The notes under the pieces: generated by a model | The model's database searches: none | What the model saw: only the letters and a program-made list of their open reading frames with translations | Told to the model about the DNA's origin: nothing | Assembly (NCBI RefSeq): GCF_030287445.1 | Contig: NZ_JASVWB010000002.1 | Coordinates: 4,464,001-4,528,000, forward strand | Reading direction: 5' to 3' | DNA length: 64,000 nt | From: Streptomyces sp. ALI-76-A | GTDB taxonomy: Bacteria; Actinomycetota; Actinomycetes; Streptomycetales; Streptomycetaceae | Program-made: the position numbers and the translations under genes | Shown here: positions 1-10,456 of the stretch, piece after piece | Position numbering within the stretch: position 1 is the first letter of the stretch | How the letters are laid out: each line of letters opens with the position of its first letter

Positions 1-1313
1 CGCTCGTCGTGGTCGGGCAGCGGCGCGCGGGGGAAGTAGCGGTCGGCCTCGCCCGCGACCAGACCCTCGATCTCGTCGCCCTCGTGCGCGCCGGTCGCCT
101 CCCACAGCCAGTGGTCCGCGTTGCGGACGATCAGCGGAGCGGGCTCGGGGACGGGGCCGGCGTACTGGATGCCGATCAGTTGCTGCTCGGGCCGGTCGAT
201 CTCGCGCCACAGCACGGGTTTGCCCGGCCCTCGGCGCTTGCGGCAGGTGAGCAGGCGGTCGGGGACGCCGAACGGGGAGGCACTCAGCTCCACCTGCCAG
301 TACATGGTGTTGGCGGAGAGGAAGACCAGGGACGTGCCGTGGTCGCGGGCCCGCTCGACGGTGTGGCGCATGGCCGGCGACCAGTACTCGTCGTGGCCGG
401 GGAAGACCAGGCCGCGGTAGCGGGTGGGGGCGACGTGGCCGCCGTGCAGGTCGCGGGCGTCGGCGTAGGCGAGGTCGTAGCCATAGCGCTCGGCCCAGCG
501 GATGAAGTCGTAGGCGTGGCCGACGTGGAGGGGGAGGCCGGCGCCCGCGTACGGGCGGTCGAAGGAGACCGTCGTCGCCGCCTGGGACTCGCCGAGCAGC
601 CGGCCCTCCTCGTCCCAGGCGTGGTAGAGGCTGGCGCCGGTGCGGCCGTCCTCCGGGTAGAGGTTGTAGGCCTGCCAGGTGACGTCGGGCAGGACCAGGA
701 GCAGGTCCGCGGGCTGGTCGTCGCGGATGGTGAAGGGGATGTGCGAGCGGTAGCCGTCGACGGTGGTGAGGACGGCGACGTACGCCCCGGCGCTCCAGTA
801 CGACGGCACCTGTAGCCGCCAGGACAGCCACCAGTGGTGGCAGGAGACCGTGCGGTCGGCGGTGAGGGGCGGCGGCTGGACGATCCCGGACAGCCGGGGG
901 CTGGTGGTGATCTTGGCTGCGCCGTCACCCCCGTAGTGGCCGATGCGGTAGATGTCGACGCCGAACTCCTGCGGCGGGTCGACGGTGACGTGGAAGTCCA
1001 CGGCCTCGCCGGGGGCGACCGCGCCGGTGGAGGCGAAGCCCTTGATCTGGCGGTGGACGTCGTCGGCGGAGCGGGGGCCTCCGGTGGACCGGGGGGCGGG
1101 GACGCGGTGCCGGTCGGTGCGGTTGCCCGTGCCGGGGGGCGGCTGCTGGGCCGGGTCCACGTACCAGGGGACCATCTGGCCGGTGTCGTCGAAGTACGTC
1201 ACGTTGCCGCGGAGCCAGGGAACGGGGCCCTGGCCGAAGGGATCCGTCACGGCGTGCGCGAGTGCTCCCGACTCCCAGCGGCGGATCTGCTTGGGTCCCG
1301 CCTTCGGTGCCAT
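1..1313 (-). CDS. N,N-dimethylformamidase large-subunit-like protein (3' end outside window)
   Basis: About 437 N-terminal residues are visible, read from an ATG at 1313; the C-terminus lies beyond the window. The sequence resembles the beta (large) subunit of N,N-dimethylformamidase: an N-terminal beta-sandwich-like part (residues about 60-200, with phrases such as GVDIYRIGHYGG) and then a class-I-amidotransferase-like core (DLLLVLPDVTWQAYN, VFPGHDEYWS). In characterised enzymes this subunit hydrolyses dimethylformamide at an iron centre. In Streptomyces the family is broad, and the substrate here is unknown. No signal peptide is visible. No small-subunit gene lies upstream. The family call is fairly good, the substrate is unsupported. 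Confidence 0.72.
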   Translation of the reverse strand, partial: MAPKAGPKQIRRWESGALAHAVTDPFGQGPVPWLRGNVTYFDDTGQMVPWYVDPAQQPPPGTGNRTDRHRVPAPRSTGGPRSADDVHRQIKGFASTGAVAPGEAVDFHVTVDPPQEFGVDIYRIGHYGGDGAAKITTSPRLSGIVQPPPLTADRTVSCHHWWLSWRLQVPSYWSAGAYVAVLTTVDGYRSHIPFTIRDDQPADLLLVLPDVTWQAYNLYPEDGRTGASLYHAWDEEGRLLGESQAATTVSFDRPYAGAGLPLHVGHAYDFIRWAERYGYDLAYADARDLHGGHVAPTRYRGLVFPGHDEYWSPAMRHTVERARDHGTSLVFLSANTMYWQVELSASPFGVPDRLLTCRKRRGPGKPVLWREIDRPEQQLIGIQYAGPVPEPAPLIVRNADHWLWEATGAHEGDEIEGLVAGEADRYFPRAPLPDHDE

Positions 1314-1722
1314 GGTCGCTGCCCTCCCTCGTGCCCCCGTATGCGGTGTGCGGTGTGTGCGGTGCGCAGCCCGTGCTGTGTGCGGTGCGTGCGGTGCGGT
1401 GCACAGGCGTGCGGTGCGTGCGGTGCTGTGGGCGCGGGTCGCGTGGTGTGTGCGTCTGTCGTATGTCGCAAGCCCTTGCGTTCGCGCGAAGGACTCCAGC
1501 ACATCACATTACGCACGCGGGCTGTCACTGTTCGTTGCGAATTGACCGGAAGTGGAATGAAGAGATCCGCTCGGTGAGTGTGCGCGGGATGTGCGCGGTG
1601 CGCGGGATGTGCGCGGTGCGCGGGTACGGGTGCGGCTGCGGGGTCGGCAGCGCAAGTGGGTGGGGTGAATGGGGTGTGCGAGCGGGCGGGCGGCGCGGGG
1701 TACGCGGGCGTGCGCTTCCTCG
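1314..1722. other. Gene-free region with GTGCGG-type low-complexity repeats
   Basis: No convincing gene on either strand. Positions about 1339-1450 are a run of degenerate GTGCGGT/GTGCGGTGCGTGCGGT repeats, which create long spurious open frames. The leader and promoter of the minus-strand gene that starts at 1313 should lie here, probably in the less GC-rich part near 1500-1560, but I see no confident -35/-10 pair. Confidence 0.5.
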
Positions 1723-3789
1723 TCAGCCGAGGCGGACCGGCTTCTCCGGGCGTATGCCCGTTTCGATCAGCCATGCCCGCAGGGGTCTCGGATCGCCGTC
1801 CTCGACGAGGCGCAGGACGCGGGACGTCAGGTCGGTCGCGCGTTCGCCGTTGACCAGGAGTGACGGGCCGTCGAGCCAGTCGAGGCCGGGAGTGGCTCCG
1901 GCGTTGTCGATCGCGGCGCAGCACACCATCGCGGTGACGTGGTCGGCGAGCAGTTCCCGTCCGGTGCGGGGTGGCTGGAGGGGGAAGAGCGGCAGCATGC
2001 CGTCGTCCCACAGCGCGGTGTCGGGGCTGCCCTGTCCGGGAGCGGACGGCGCCGCGTCTCCCTGCGGGGAGGACGACGCCTCCTCCCGGGCCAGCTCGGC
2101 GCCGAGACCAGCGGCGAGGTCCGCACCGCGACCGCTCTCTCGATGCAGGTCGTCGTGGTCTCCGTGGTCTTCGCGGTCGTCGTGGTCTCCGTGGTCCTCG
2201 TATCCCCGGTGGCCTTCGTAGCCCTGGTGGCCTTCGTGCGCTTCTGGGGCTTCCTCGGCTTCTTGGGCTTCTTGGGCTTCTCGCGGTTCTTGGGCTTCTT
2301 GGGCTTCTTGGGTTACGAAGCCTTCGTGGCCGGCGGACACGGTGGTGCGGTCGTCGTTGGGGCTTTCGGGGTCGCGGTCGCCGGCGCTCCGGGCCTCGGC
2401 TTCGGTGTGCCCGGCCGGGGGACCGGCCTCGGTGGACGCGGTCCCGAGGGGCGGGGTCTCACGCGGCGCGGTCTCACGCGGCGCGGCCCGGGTGTCGTCC
2501 GGGGGGCTCGGGTCGGTGAGGTGGTCGATGATCCGGGCCAGGTTGGGGGCGGCGGGGGCCGGGGACGCGGGATCGGGGGAGCGGCGGACGCCGAGGGTGT
2601 CCAGGACGCGATGCAGGCGGGCCGCGTCCGTGCGCCACTTACGGTCGACGACCTCGTCGGGATACTCCTGCCAGTCCACCGGCGACCAGTTGGGACCCGA
2701 CTCCGCCGGACCGCCGTGGAAGAGACGGGCGGCGAGCAGCGAGGTCGCCTCGTCCACCGCGCCGGGCTCTTCCAGCAGGTCGCAGGCGGGGCGCTCGCCG
2801 AGCCGGGAGGCGAAGCCCTCGGCAAGCCGGTCCCGGCGGGACAGCTCGGTCAGTGCCGCGACGACCCCCGCGTCCAGCCGGGAGGGCCAGCGGCCCATGC
2901 GCCAGGCCGGCAGCGCGACCTTGGTCAGCAGCCGGTCCCAGCCCGCGTACGCGAGTCCCACCTGCTCCTGGGCGACGATCCTCAGGCCGTAGTCCACAGC
3001 CTGTGCGCGCTCGGCCGCCGCGGCGGCGACCCCGCGCTCCATCTCGGCGGCATGGCCGCGGCAACTCCGCAGCAGCAGCCGGGCGACCCAGCCGACGGCC
3101 GCGAGCACCGCGCGGGTCACGGGGTTGCGGCGGGGCGCCGAGGTCACGGCCACCGCCGCGTCCAGACCGCGGACGAACCGGCGGGCGGCCGCTATGTCCG
3201 GGTGCGCCGAGGGTCCCGTACCGGCGACGACGGGCGCGAGGACCGCGCGCAGTTCGCCGACGCGCATCCACCACAGGAACGGGGAGCCGATGACCAGCAC
3301 CGGAGCGGCGGTGGGCCGGCGGTGGGCGCCGCGGACACCCGCTATCTCGTCCGGGTTCTCCTGCGGAGGCGGGCCGTGGGCCCGGTGGGTGCGGTCCTCC
3401 AGCCAGCTGTCGCAGTCGGGGGTGAGCGCTATCGCGGAGGGGGCGGGAACGTCGAGCCGGTCGGCGAGGTCGCGCACCATCCGGTACAGGTCGGGCGCGG
3501 ACTCCTCGGCGATCGGAACGGTCGGGCTGACGGCGGGCCGGGAGCGGGAGACGACCAGGGCGATACCGGCGGCGGCGAGCAGCACGAGCAGCGCCGCGCC
3601 GTTCACCGTCCAGCGGGCGGCGTCCCAGCCGGGGCCCACGAAGTGGTCCGCGGCACCTCCGGCCAGCAGCACCACGGCGACGGCCGCGGGCAGCAGGGCC
3701 ACGGCCAGCGCCCGGCTGCGGACGCGCAACACCGCGAGCGCACGGAGCCGCGCGGCCTGCGCTCCCGCCTCCACACCCATACCGGTCAC
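1723..3789 (-). CDS. Membrane protein, possibly a degenerate M48-type metalloprotease, with acidic repeat tail
   Basis: About 688 residues from GTG 3789 (ATG 3780 is an alternative; a purine-rich GGGGGCGGGG lies just upstream). Two hydrophobic segments near the N-terminus (about residues 27-48 and 58-77) are followed by a domain whose layout recalls M48/HtpX peptidases: a phrase like DLYRMVRDLADRLDVPAP, then VGELRAVLAP. Where those enzymes carry HExxH this protein has APVVAGT, so it would be inactive. The C-terminal third is low complexity, with EAQEAQEP-type and then H/G/D/Y-rich repeats (gene positions about 2140-2320), and ends in an ordered 80-residue segment. The M48 relation is inference; membrane location is clear. 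Confidence 0.7.
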   Translation of the reverse strand: MTGMGVEAGAQAARLRALAVLRVRSRALAVALLPAAVAVVLLAGGAADHFVGPGWDAARWTVNGAALLVLLAAAGIALVVSRSRPAVSPTVPIAEESAPDLYRMVRDLADRLDVPAPSAIALTPDCDSWLEDRTHRAHGPPPQENPDEIAGVRGAHRRPTAAPVLVIGSPFLWWMRVGELRAVLAPVVAGTGPSAHPDIAAARRFVRGLDAAVAVTSAPRRNPVTRAVLAAVGWVARLLLRSCRGHAAEMERGVAAAAAERAQAVDYGLRIVAQEQVGLAYAGWDRLLTKVALPAWRMGRWPSRLDAGVVAALTELSRRDRLAEGFASRLGERPACDLLEEPGAVDEATSLLAARLFHGGPAESGPNWSPVDWQEYPDEVVDRKWRTDAARLHRVLDTLGVRRSPDPASPAPAAPNLARIIDHLTDPSPPDDTRAAPRETAPRETPPLGTASTEAGPPAGHTEAEARSAGDRDPESPNDDRTTVSAGHEGFVTQEAQEAQEPREAQEAQEAEEAPEAHEGHQGYEGHRGYEDHGDHDDREDHGDHDDLHRESGRGADLAAGLGAELAREEASSSPQGDAAPSAPGQGSPDTALWDDGMLPLFPLQPPRTGRELLADHVTAMVCCAAIDNAGATPGLDWLDGPSLLVNGERATDLTSRVLRLVEDGDPRPLRAWLIETGIRPEKPVRLG

Positions 3790-4166
3790 GACCGAACCCC
3801 GCCCCCTCTCGGCTGTCCTGGCTGTCTGGCTCTTCTGGCGTTGCTCACTCCCCCACTGTGGCACCCGCGACTGACATCGCAATGCCGGTGGGCCAAGTGC
3901 CGGAACGCTTGCGCCGCACCCTAGTTGGGGCCCCGGCCCCCGTCAGCCGGATGGGGCATCGGTCACTCGATGGAATGGCTCAGGGGAAAGGTGGATGACG
4001 GAGAGCAAGGATCAGGCCCCGCATCCTGAGACGGATGCGGGGCCTGTCGGGTTGGCCGGAGCCGGGATGTCGCCCGGTTATGTCACAGCGACGGAAAGGA
4101 CGGCAGGAAAGGACGGCAGGAAGGGGAAGGGGAAGGGGAAGGGGAGGGTCAGAACGGGACGAGGCG
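3790..4166. other. Intergenic region with terminator and purine-rich repeats
   Basis: No gene seen. It contains a strong hairpin (4013-4046) and, at 4092-4145, direct repeats of GGAAAGGACGGCA followed by GGAAGG units. The hairpin lies just downstream of purD (minus strand). Confidence 0.6.
4013..4046 (-). terminator. Rho-independent-type hairpin downstream of purD
   Basis: A perfect 14-bp stem (CAGGCCCCGCATCC with its complement) closes a 6-nt loop. It lies about 120 nt beyond the purD stop codon, on the exit side of that gene. There is no T-run, as is usual in Streptomyces. Confidence 0.65.
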
Positions 4167-5444
<1,278 letters not shown>

Positions 5445-5550
5445 AGGGGCCAGCCTAACGGGGTTTTGTGCGGGGTTCCGAAGGGGTGGGGGTGGGCCGC
5501 TTGTGGGTTCCTCCAGGAGCGGGCCGGGGCCGGGCGGCCCTGGCGGGTCG

Positions 5551-8085
5551 CTACTCGTGGGAGAACTCCTCCACCACCGTCGCCCCCAGCTCCCGGACGA
5601 TGAGTTGGTGCCCGGAGAGGGCGGACTCCTCGAGGTCGGGGTCGTCGTCCTCGGGGATGTCGTCCTCGGGGGAGACGGGGGGCGGCGGCTCGGGGGCGGA
5701 GGACCGGGTGGGCGCGGCAGTGCCTCCGCGGCCCGCCGGGGCCGCGGAGGTGAATGCACCGGCGGAGGGAGTGGTCCCGCCGGGGGCACCCCCCTGGGGG
5801 GACGCCGGACGCTGAGGGGCCGTACCGCCTCCACCACCGCCGGCGTGACCACCACCGCCGCCACCGCCACCCGCGCCGTAGCCGGGGCCGCCACCTCCGT
5901 TGAAGCCGGGGGATCCGCCGGGTGCCGGGGGTGCCGAGCCGCCGCCCGACGGGTCGACGATCGCCTCGACCTTCCACTGCACGTTGAACTGTTCGGCCAG
6001 CGCCTGGCGCAGCACGTCCTCGCTGCCACTGCTCAGGAAGTTGTCGCGGGCGCCGGCGTTGACGAAGCCGAGCTGGAGCGTCGTGCCGTCGAAGCCGGTC
6101 ACCTGGGCGTTCTGGCTGAGCAGGATCCAGGTGAAGCGGCGCCGGTTCTTGACCGCTTCCAGGATGTTCGGCCAGAGCATCCTGGGGTCGGGGCCGCCGG
6201 CCGGGGGCGTGTACGCGGCCGGGGCCCCGGTGGCCGGTGTGGTCGGGGAGGGGGCGGGCGGTGTGGCCGCGGGGGCCGAGGCGGGTGGTGGGCTCGGTGC
6301 GGCCGAGGGGCGGGCGCCGCCGGCGGAGGCCGGGGTGGGCCAGCCGCCGGGACGGCGCGCACCGCCCGCGGGAGCCGCGGTGGGCCAGGCACCGGGGGCG
6401 GTGGGGGCGGGATGGGGCGCGGGAGGGGACGGCTGAGGCCGCTCGGACGGCTGGGGTTGCTCGGGCTGTCCGCCGCCGGGGTGGCCGGATGCCGGACCGC
6501 TGGGTGCGGCCGGGTTCGAGGGTCCCGCCGGGTTCGAGGGTCCCGCCGGGTTCGGTGGTGCGGCCTGTCCCGGTCCCGGTCCCGCGACGGCGGCCGGCCC
6601 GGCGTTCGCGACGGCGGCCTGGTCGGCGGCACCGGCGCCCGAGGCCGCGTGGGCCGGAGCGGCACCCTGGCCACCCGCGGGCGTCCCGTGCCCCACCGGC
6701 GCGGCGGCACCCGCCCCGGCCGGCATGCCACTGGCCACGCCACCACCGGCCGGCCCGCCCGAAGCCCGGACCGCGGCCCGAACGGCGGCGGGACCGGTGC
6801 CCTGGGGGACGACCGGCGCGCCCGGTGTGTCCAGCGCGCCCGTGCCGGCACCCGCGCCCACTCCCCCATGGGCCTCCGGGCCCGGCACGTACCCCATCGC
6901 CGGGGCACCGCCGCCCGCCGAGAAGTGGACGCCCCGCTCGATGCGGTCGAGGCGGGCCATGACCGACCGCTCGTCGCCGTACGCGGCGGGCAGCAGCACG
7001 CGCGCGCAGATGAGCTCCAGCTGGAGGCGGGGCGAGTTGGCGCCCCGCATGTCGGTGAGCCCCTGGTTGACGAGGTCGGCGGCGCGGCTCAGCTCGGCGG
7101 CGCCGAAGGTGCCGGCCTGGGCCTGCATCCGCTCGATGACGTCGGCGGGGGCGTCGATCAGCCCCTTCTCGGCGGCGTCCGGCACGGCGGCGAGGATCAC
7201 CAGGTCCCGCAGCCGCTCCAGCAGGTCGGCGACGAACCGCCGGGGGTCGTTGCCGCCCTCGATGATCCGGTCGACCACCTCGAAGGCGGCGGCGCCGTCA
7301 CCGGTGGCGAAGGCCTCGACGACGGAGTCGAGGAGCGAGCCGTCGGTGTACCCGAGCAGGGAGGTCGCCATGGCGTATGTCACACCGTCCTCCCGCGCGC
7401 TGGCCAGCAGCTGGTCCATGACGGACATGGAGTCACGCACGGAGCCCGCGCCCGCGCGCACCACCAGCGGCAGTACGCCCTCCGCGACGGGGATGTTCTC
7501 GCGCCCGCAGACCTCGGCGAGGTAGTCGCGCAGGGTCCCGGGCGGCACCAGCCGGAAGGGGTAGTGGTGCGTCCGCGACCGGATGGTCCCGATGACCTTC
7601 TCGGGCTCGGTGGTCGCGAAGATGAACTTCAGATGCTCCGGCGGCTCCTCGACGACCTTCAGCAGCGCGTTGAATCCGGCCGACGTGACCATGTGGGCCT
7701 CGTCGATGATGTAGATCTTGTACCGGCTGCCCGCAGGCCCGAAGAACGCCTTTTCCCGCAGGTCACGGGCGTCGTCCACACCACCGTGCGAAGCGGCGTC
7801 GATCTCGATGACGTCGATGGATCCCGGCCCGTTCCGCGCCAGGTCCCGGCAGGACTGGCAGTCCCCGCACGGCGTCGGCGTGGGCCCCTGCTCGCAGTTC
7901 AGACACCGCGCCAGGATCCGCGCGCTGGTCGTCTTCCCGCATCCGCGCGGACCGCTGAACAGGTAGGCGTGGTTGACCCGGTTGTTCCGCAGCGCCTGCT
8001 GCAGCGGGTCAGTGACATGCTCCTGTCCGATGACCTCGGCGAACGACTCCGGGCGATAGCGGCGGTACAACGCGAGAGACGACAC
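5551..8085 (-). CDS. dnaX: DNA polymerase III subunit gamma/tau
   Basis: 844 residues from GTG 8085 (VSSLALYRRYRPESF is the conserved start; longer upstream starts lack homology). It is the ATPase and scaffold of the replicative clamp loader. Seen: Walker A GPRGCGKTT (residues 45-53), the zinc ligand set C64, C73, C76, C79, Walker B IIDEAHM, and the SRC-type motif TIRSRTHH. The AAA+ and domain III region ends near residue 400. A G/P/A-rich linker of about 230 residues follows, then a conserved tau-like segment (ILEAVKNRRRFTWILLSQNAQV), another Gly-rich stretch and an acidic tail. I see no clear slippery site for a shorter gamma form. The SRP RNA lies immediately upstream. Confidence 0.96.
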   Translation of the reverse strand: MSSLALYRRYRPESFAEVIGQEHVTDPLQQALRNNRVNHAYLFSGPRGCGKTTSARILARCLNCEQGPTPTPCGDCQSCRDLARNGPGSIDVIEIDAASHGGVDDARDLREKAFFGPAGSRYKIYIIDEAHMVTSAGFNALLKVVEEPPEHLKFIFATTEPEKVIGTIRSRTHHYPFRLVPPGTLRDYLAEVCGRENIPVAEGVLPLVVRAGAGSVRDSMSVMDQLLASAREDGVTYAMATSLLGYTDGSLLDSVVEAFATGDGAAAFEVVDRIIEGGNDPRRFVADLLERLRDLVILAAVPDAAEKGLIDAPADVIERMQAQAGTFGAAELSRAADLVNQGLTDMRGANSPRLQLELICARVLLPAAYGDERSVMARLDRIERGVHFSAGGGAPAMGYVPGPEAHGGVGAGAGTGALDTPGAPVVPQGTGPAAVRAAVRASGGPAGGGVASGMPAGAGAAAPVGHGTPAGGQGAAPAHAASGAGAADQAAVANAGPAAVAGPGPGQAAPPNPAGPSNPAGPSNPAAPSGPASGHPGGGQPEQPQPSERPQPSPPAPHPAPTAPGAWPTAAPAGGARRPGGWPTPASAGGARPSAAPSPPPASAPAATPPAPSPTTPATGAPAAYTPPAGGPDPRMLWPNILEAVKNRRRFTWILLSQNAQVTGFDGTTLQLGFVNAGARDNFLSSGSEDVLRQALAEQFNVQWKVEAIVDPSGGGSAPPAPGGSPGFNGGGGPGYGAGGGGGGGGHAGGGGGGTAPQRPASPQGGAPGGTTPSAGAFTSAAPAGRGGTAAPTRSSAPEPPPPVSPEDDIPEDDDPDLEESALSGHQLIVRELGATVVEEFSHE

Positions 8086-8144
8086 GCCTACGAGGTTATA
8101 GGCGCCCACTGACAACCAGCCCCGCCCGAACCCGCCGGGAACGC

Positions 8145-8240
8145 GAGCGCCCCCCACGCACCCGCCAGAGCCGACCTACCCTTGCTGCCTTCCGGCCCTG
8201 GGGGAGTTCAGTCAGATAGCGCCGCGTGAGGGGCTGCGCC
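8145..8240 (-). ncRNA. ffs: Signal recognition particle RNA, small (4.5S) type
   Basis: On the minus strand the segment carries the conserved SRP apical region GGGCCGGAAGGCAGCAAGG, followed by GTAGGTC. The flanks pair to make the long helix: CCCCTCACGC near the 5' end with GCGTGGGGGG near the 3' end. Location between tRNA-Ser and dnaX is as I recall for Streptomyces. The ends are estimated from pairing and may be off by several bases. Confidence 0.85.
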
Positions 8241-8309
8241 AAGGCTACAGGATCTGAGCGGGGGGAACGAGTTCGCGAGCACTCCTCAACGTCTTGTATT
8301 GTTTGCCGC

Positions 8310-8397
8310 GGAGGATTCGCCTAGTGGCCTAGGGCGCACGCTTGGAAAGCGTGTTGGGGGCAACCCCTCACGAGTTCGAATCTCGTATCCTCCGCCA
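8310..8397 (+). tRNA. tRNA-Ser(GGA)
   Basis: Acceptor stem GGAGGAT pairs with ATCCTCC. The anticodon loop CTTGGAAAG gives anticodon GGA (reads UCC/UCU). It has the long class-II variable arm expected for serine and a T-loop GTTCGAATC. The terminal CCA (8395-8397) appears to be encoded. Confidence 0.95.
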
Positions 8398-8416
8398 GTG
8401 CCTCACCGGGCACTAC

Positions 8417-8454
8417 GTCGAAGGGCCCCACCGCTTGCGGTGGGGCCCTTCGAC
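8417..8454 (+). terminator. Terminator of tRNA-Ser(GGA)
   Basis: An 18-bp perfect inverted repeat with a 2-nt centre, core AAGGGCCCCACCGC, starts 20 nt after the tRNA. The stem resembles the one after tRNA-Ser(CGA) at 24194. Confidence 0.85.
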
Positions 8455-8589
8455 GGTTTCGCCGGGCTCTGCACGGACACCCTTTCCCGTCTCCACAGCG
8501 TCATGAGCGTGCCCGAGTGGGACGAGGACGGTGTCGGTGGGCCCCTTCGGCTGACGGGCGCGGCACGGATCCGGTGGCGTGCGCCCGTC

Positions 8590-8994
8590 TCACCGCTTCC
8601 TCAGGCCCAGCTGGTCGAGGGGGTTGTCGGGGTCGGGCGGGATGTCTTCGTGGGGGACGGCTTCGGGGGCGTCCCGGACGGGTCGCAGCGACAGGTACGT
8701 CACGCCGCTGACGAGGTCACCGTCCCTGGGGCCGCCCAGCGTGGTGTACCTCTCCTCCATCGGCAGGGCGGTCTTCGGGTCGATGACGACCCGGCTGCGG
8801 ATGTCCTCGCCGTCGTACTCGATCGCCACCCCGGATCGTCCGGCACTGTCGTGCACCGGACCGACGAGGCGGAGATACGGCGGCCCGGCGAGCACGAAGG
8901 CCGCCGGGTCGCGGGCCGAGCGGGCCAACAGGTCGCTGTCGTCCGGCGCGTCGGCACCGTCCGGTGCCGGTGGTCGTTCCGGTTCCTCTCTCAT
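8590..8994 (-). CDS. Conserved hypothetical protein
   Basis: 134 residues from ATG 8994, chosen because GGAAGGGG sits about 8 nt upstream. No signal peptide, membrane segment or catalytic motif. The N-terminus is acidic and Pro-rich; the middle (AAFVLAGPPYLRLVGPV, then VAIEYDGEDIRSRVVIDPKT) looks like a compact alpha/beta fold. It ends convergently with the tRNA-Ser transcript. I do not recognise the family. Confidence 0.6.
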   Translation of the reverse strand: MREEPERPPAPDGADAPDDSDLLARSARDPAAFVLAGPPYLRLVGPVHDSAGRSGVAIEYDGEDIRSRVVIDPKTALPMEERYTTLGGPRDGDLVSGVTYLSLRPVRDAPEAVPHEDIPPDPDNPLDQLGLRKR

Positions 8995-9129
8995 GAGACC
9001 CCTTCCGTGACCGAACAGCACGGTCACACCCTCTACTTGTGCGCCGGAGGCACGAGCGTTCGCGGCGGGGGCGGAGGAGGGTGGGGCCTTCCGGGCGGGT
9101 CGCGGTCGGGGCAGCGGATGATGGCGGGC

Positions 9130-9597
9130 ATGCGTATCCGTATCGAGGCCTTCGACCTGCCCGGGCTCACCCGTCCGGCCACCGCCGACGGTGCCGCCCC
9201 CGCTCCCGGCGACCTCCATGTCGCCGTGCAGCGCCGCGACCGTCCTGCCGAGGTTCTCGGGCCGCAACGGGGTGACGCCACGTCCGCGACCTGGACCCTG
9301 GAGTGCGCGGCGGTCGCCTCGGCGACCGGTGTCGAGGTGACGGGCCCCTATGTGCAGCACCGGCTGGGGCACCGGTTCGTCTACCTGTCGTGGGGCACGG
9401 TCGACGAGTCGGGCCGGTTCGCCATGTTCCGCCGCGCCAAGCTGATGCTCGACGCCGTCCCCGCCGACGTGCTCGACGCCGCCGTACGCGAGGGTCTGCT
9501 GGTCGCCCGCTTCGGACTGACCGACGAGCACGGCGGGCCCCTGTGCGCGCGGATCACGCCCCCGCACGTCGTCTGGACCGCCGGATCCGCCGCCTAG
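9130..9597 (+). CDS. DUF5990-like protein
   Basis: 155 residues from ATG 9130 (MRIRIEAFDLPG; in-frame ATGs at 9118 and 9121 are possible, with GGGGCAG before the first). The pattern of an MRIRIE start, then VAVQRRDRPAEVLG, WTLECAA and GPYVQHRLGHRFVYLSWG, matches what I recall of the actinobacterial DUF5990 family, which has no assigned function. No targeting signal. It is followed by a long non-coding gap, so it is probably monocistronic. Confidence 0.7.
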   Translation: MRIRIEAFDLPGLTRPATADGAAPAPGDLHVAVQRRDRPAEVLGPQRGDATSATWTLECAAVASATGVEVTGPYVQHRLGHRFVYLSWGTVDESGRFAMFRRAKLMLDAVPADVLDAAVREGLLVARFGLTDEHGGPLCARITPPHVVWTAGSAA

Positions 9598-10073
9598 GCG
9601 AACAAGGGGACGAGCCGCCGGACCGGACCGGTACGTTTCCGGCGTTCGTGGGGCCGGGGCGACGCGGGTACCTGCGTGTTTCGGCCGGTGGGGCGGATGG
9701 GGGCACCTCCCGCGCCTTGAGGCGGCGGAGGAGCGTGCCGGGCGTCGCGACGGGACCGGCGTCGCCTGTCGCGGCACTGGCCGGACCCACCGTGCGGGGG
9801 TGCCGCGCTCCCGCACGGCTGCGGCCACTGGCCGGACCTCGCCGGGACGGCCCGGGGACGGAGCCCGGTGACCGAAAAAGGCGGACAGGTGCGCTTTTCC
9901 GGGTACTCCCCGTACAGGCCCGGTTCCCGGGTGCGCCCCGGGCGGGCCGAGCGGCCGTGCCGCATCGCCGCGGTCACCGGGCGGGCCCCTCAGTGGTACG
10001 GGCCGGCGCCGGCAAGTACCGTCGCCCGACCGGCACCTTGTCGGCAGGCGTTGACCCGGAAAGGACCGACCAC
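9598..10073. other. Gene-free region holding a degenerate palindromic element
   Basis: No gene is supported on either strand. Positions about 9680-9779 resemble a decayed copy of the 167-bp element found at 34868 and 55799. The rest shows no recognisable coding or RNA signal. The promoter of the zinc-ribbon gene at 10074 must lie near its right end. Confidence 0.5.
9680..9779 (+). repeat. Degenerate copy of the 167-bp palindromic element
   Basis: The right part matches the element: GCGTGCCGGGCGTCGCGACGGG is identical over 22 bases (9733-9754), and it ends in CGCGGCACT like the element's inverted terminus. The middle keeps TTTCGGCCGGTG. The left half is not recognisable. It is also interrupted by a GGGGGCACCTCCCGC-type insertion. 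Confidence 0.5.
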
Positions 10074-10364
10074 GTGATCATCTTTGGCACCAAGGGGTAC
10101 CTGTACCAGCTCGCGATACTGACGTTGGTGTGCGGGCAGTGCGGGAATCCCTCCGCCCACACCCTCCGGAAGCGGGTCACGAAGTTCACGCTGTTCTTTG
10201 TGCCGCTGTTCCCGTTCTCGACGAAGTACGCGACGCAGTGCACCTTCTGCGGCGCGGAGCAGAAGATCACCAAGGAGCAGGCCGAGCAGCTGCTGGCGCA
10301 GGGTTCGGACGGACCCGGTGCCCCGTCGCACGGGCAGCCGCAGCAGCAGCCGTACCAGTCCTGA
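10074..10364 (+). CDS. Zinc-ribbon small membrane-associated protein
   Basis: 96 residues from GTG 10074 (AAGGA lies 10 nt upstream). Two cysteine pairs, CGQCG (about residues 20-24) and CTFCG (about 57-61), frame a hydrophobic stretch FTLFFVPLFPFSTKYATQ. This is the zinc-ribbon plus FFVPLFPF arrangement common in small actinobacterial proteins of unknown function. The C-terminus is Gln-rich. A hairpin follows at 10395, so the gene is probably monocistronic. Confidence 0.82.
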   Translation: MIIFGTKGYLYQLAILTLVCGQCGNPSAHTLRKRVTKFTLFFVPLFPFSTKYATQCTFCGAEQKITKEQAEQLLAQGSDGPGAPSHGQPQQQPYQS

Positions 10365-10394
10365 GGACCGCGGTCCGCCCGCGTGACCCGCGCA

Positions 10395-10422
10395 CCCCGC
10401 GGGGCCTCCGGAAGCCGCGGGG
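10395..10422 (+). terminator. Hairpin after the zinc-ribbon gene
   Basis: CCCCGCGG pairs with CCGCGGGG around an inner GGCCTCCGGAAGCC helix, 31 nt after the stop codon of the zinc-ribbon gene. Confidence 0.55.
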
Positions 10423-10456
10423 CGTCCCTTCCCGAGGGCCGGGTAACCGCTGACCC

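Noticed and set aside
1330..1460. Regulatory array in the GTGCGGT repeats
   Set aside because: The units are too degenerate and too low in complexity to separate from slippage products.
5551..8085. Programmed frameshift in dnaX giving a gamma form
   Set aside because: No A/T-rich slippery heptamer or following stem was visible in the linker; one frame is open throughout.
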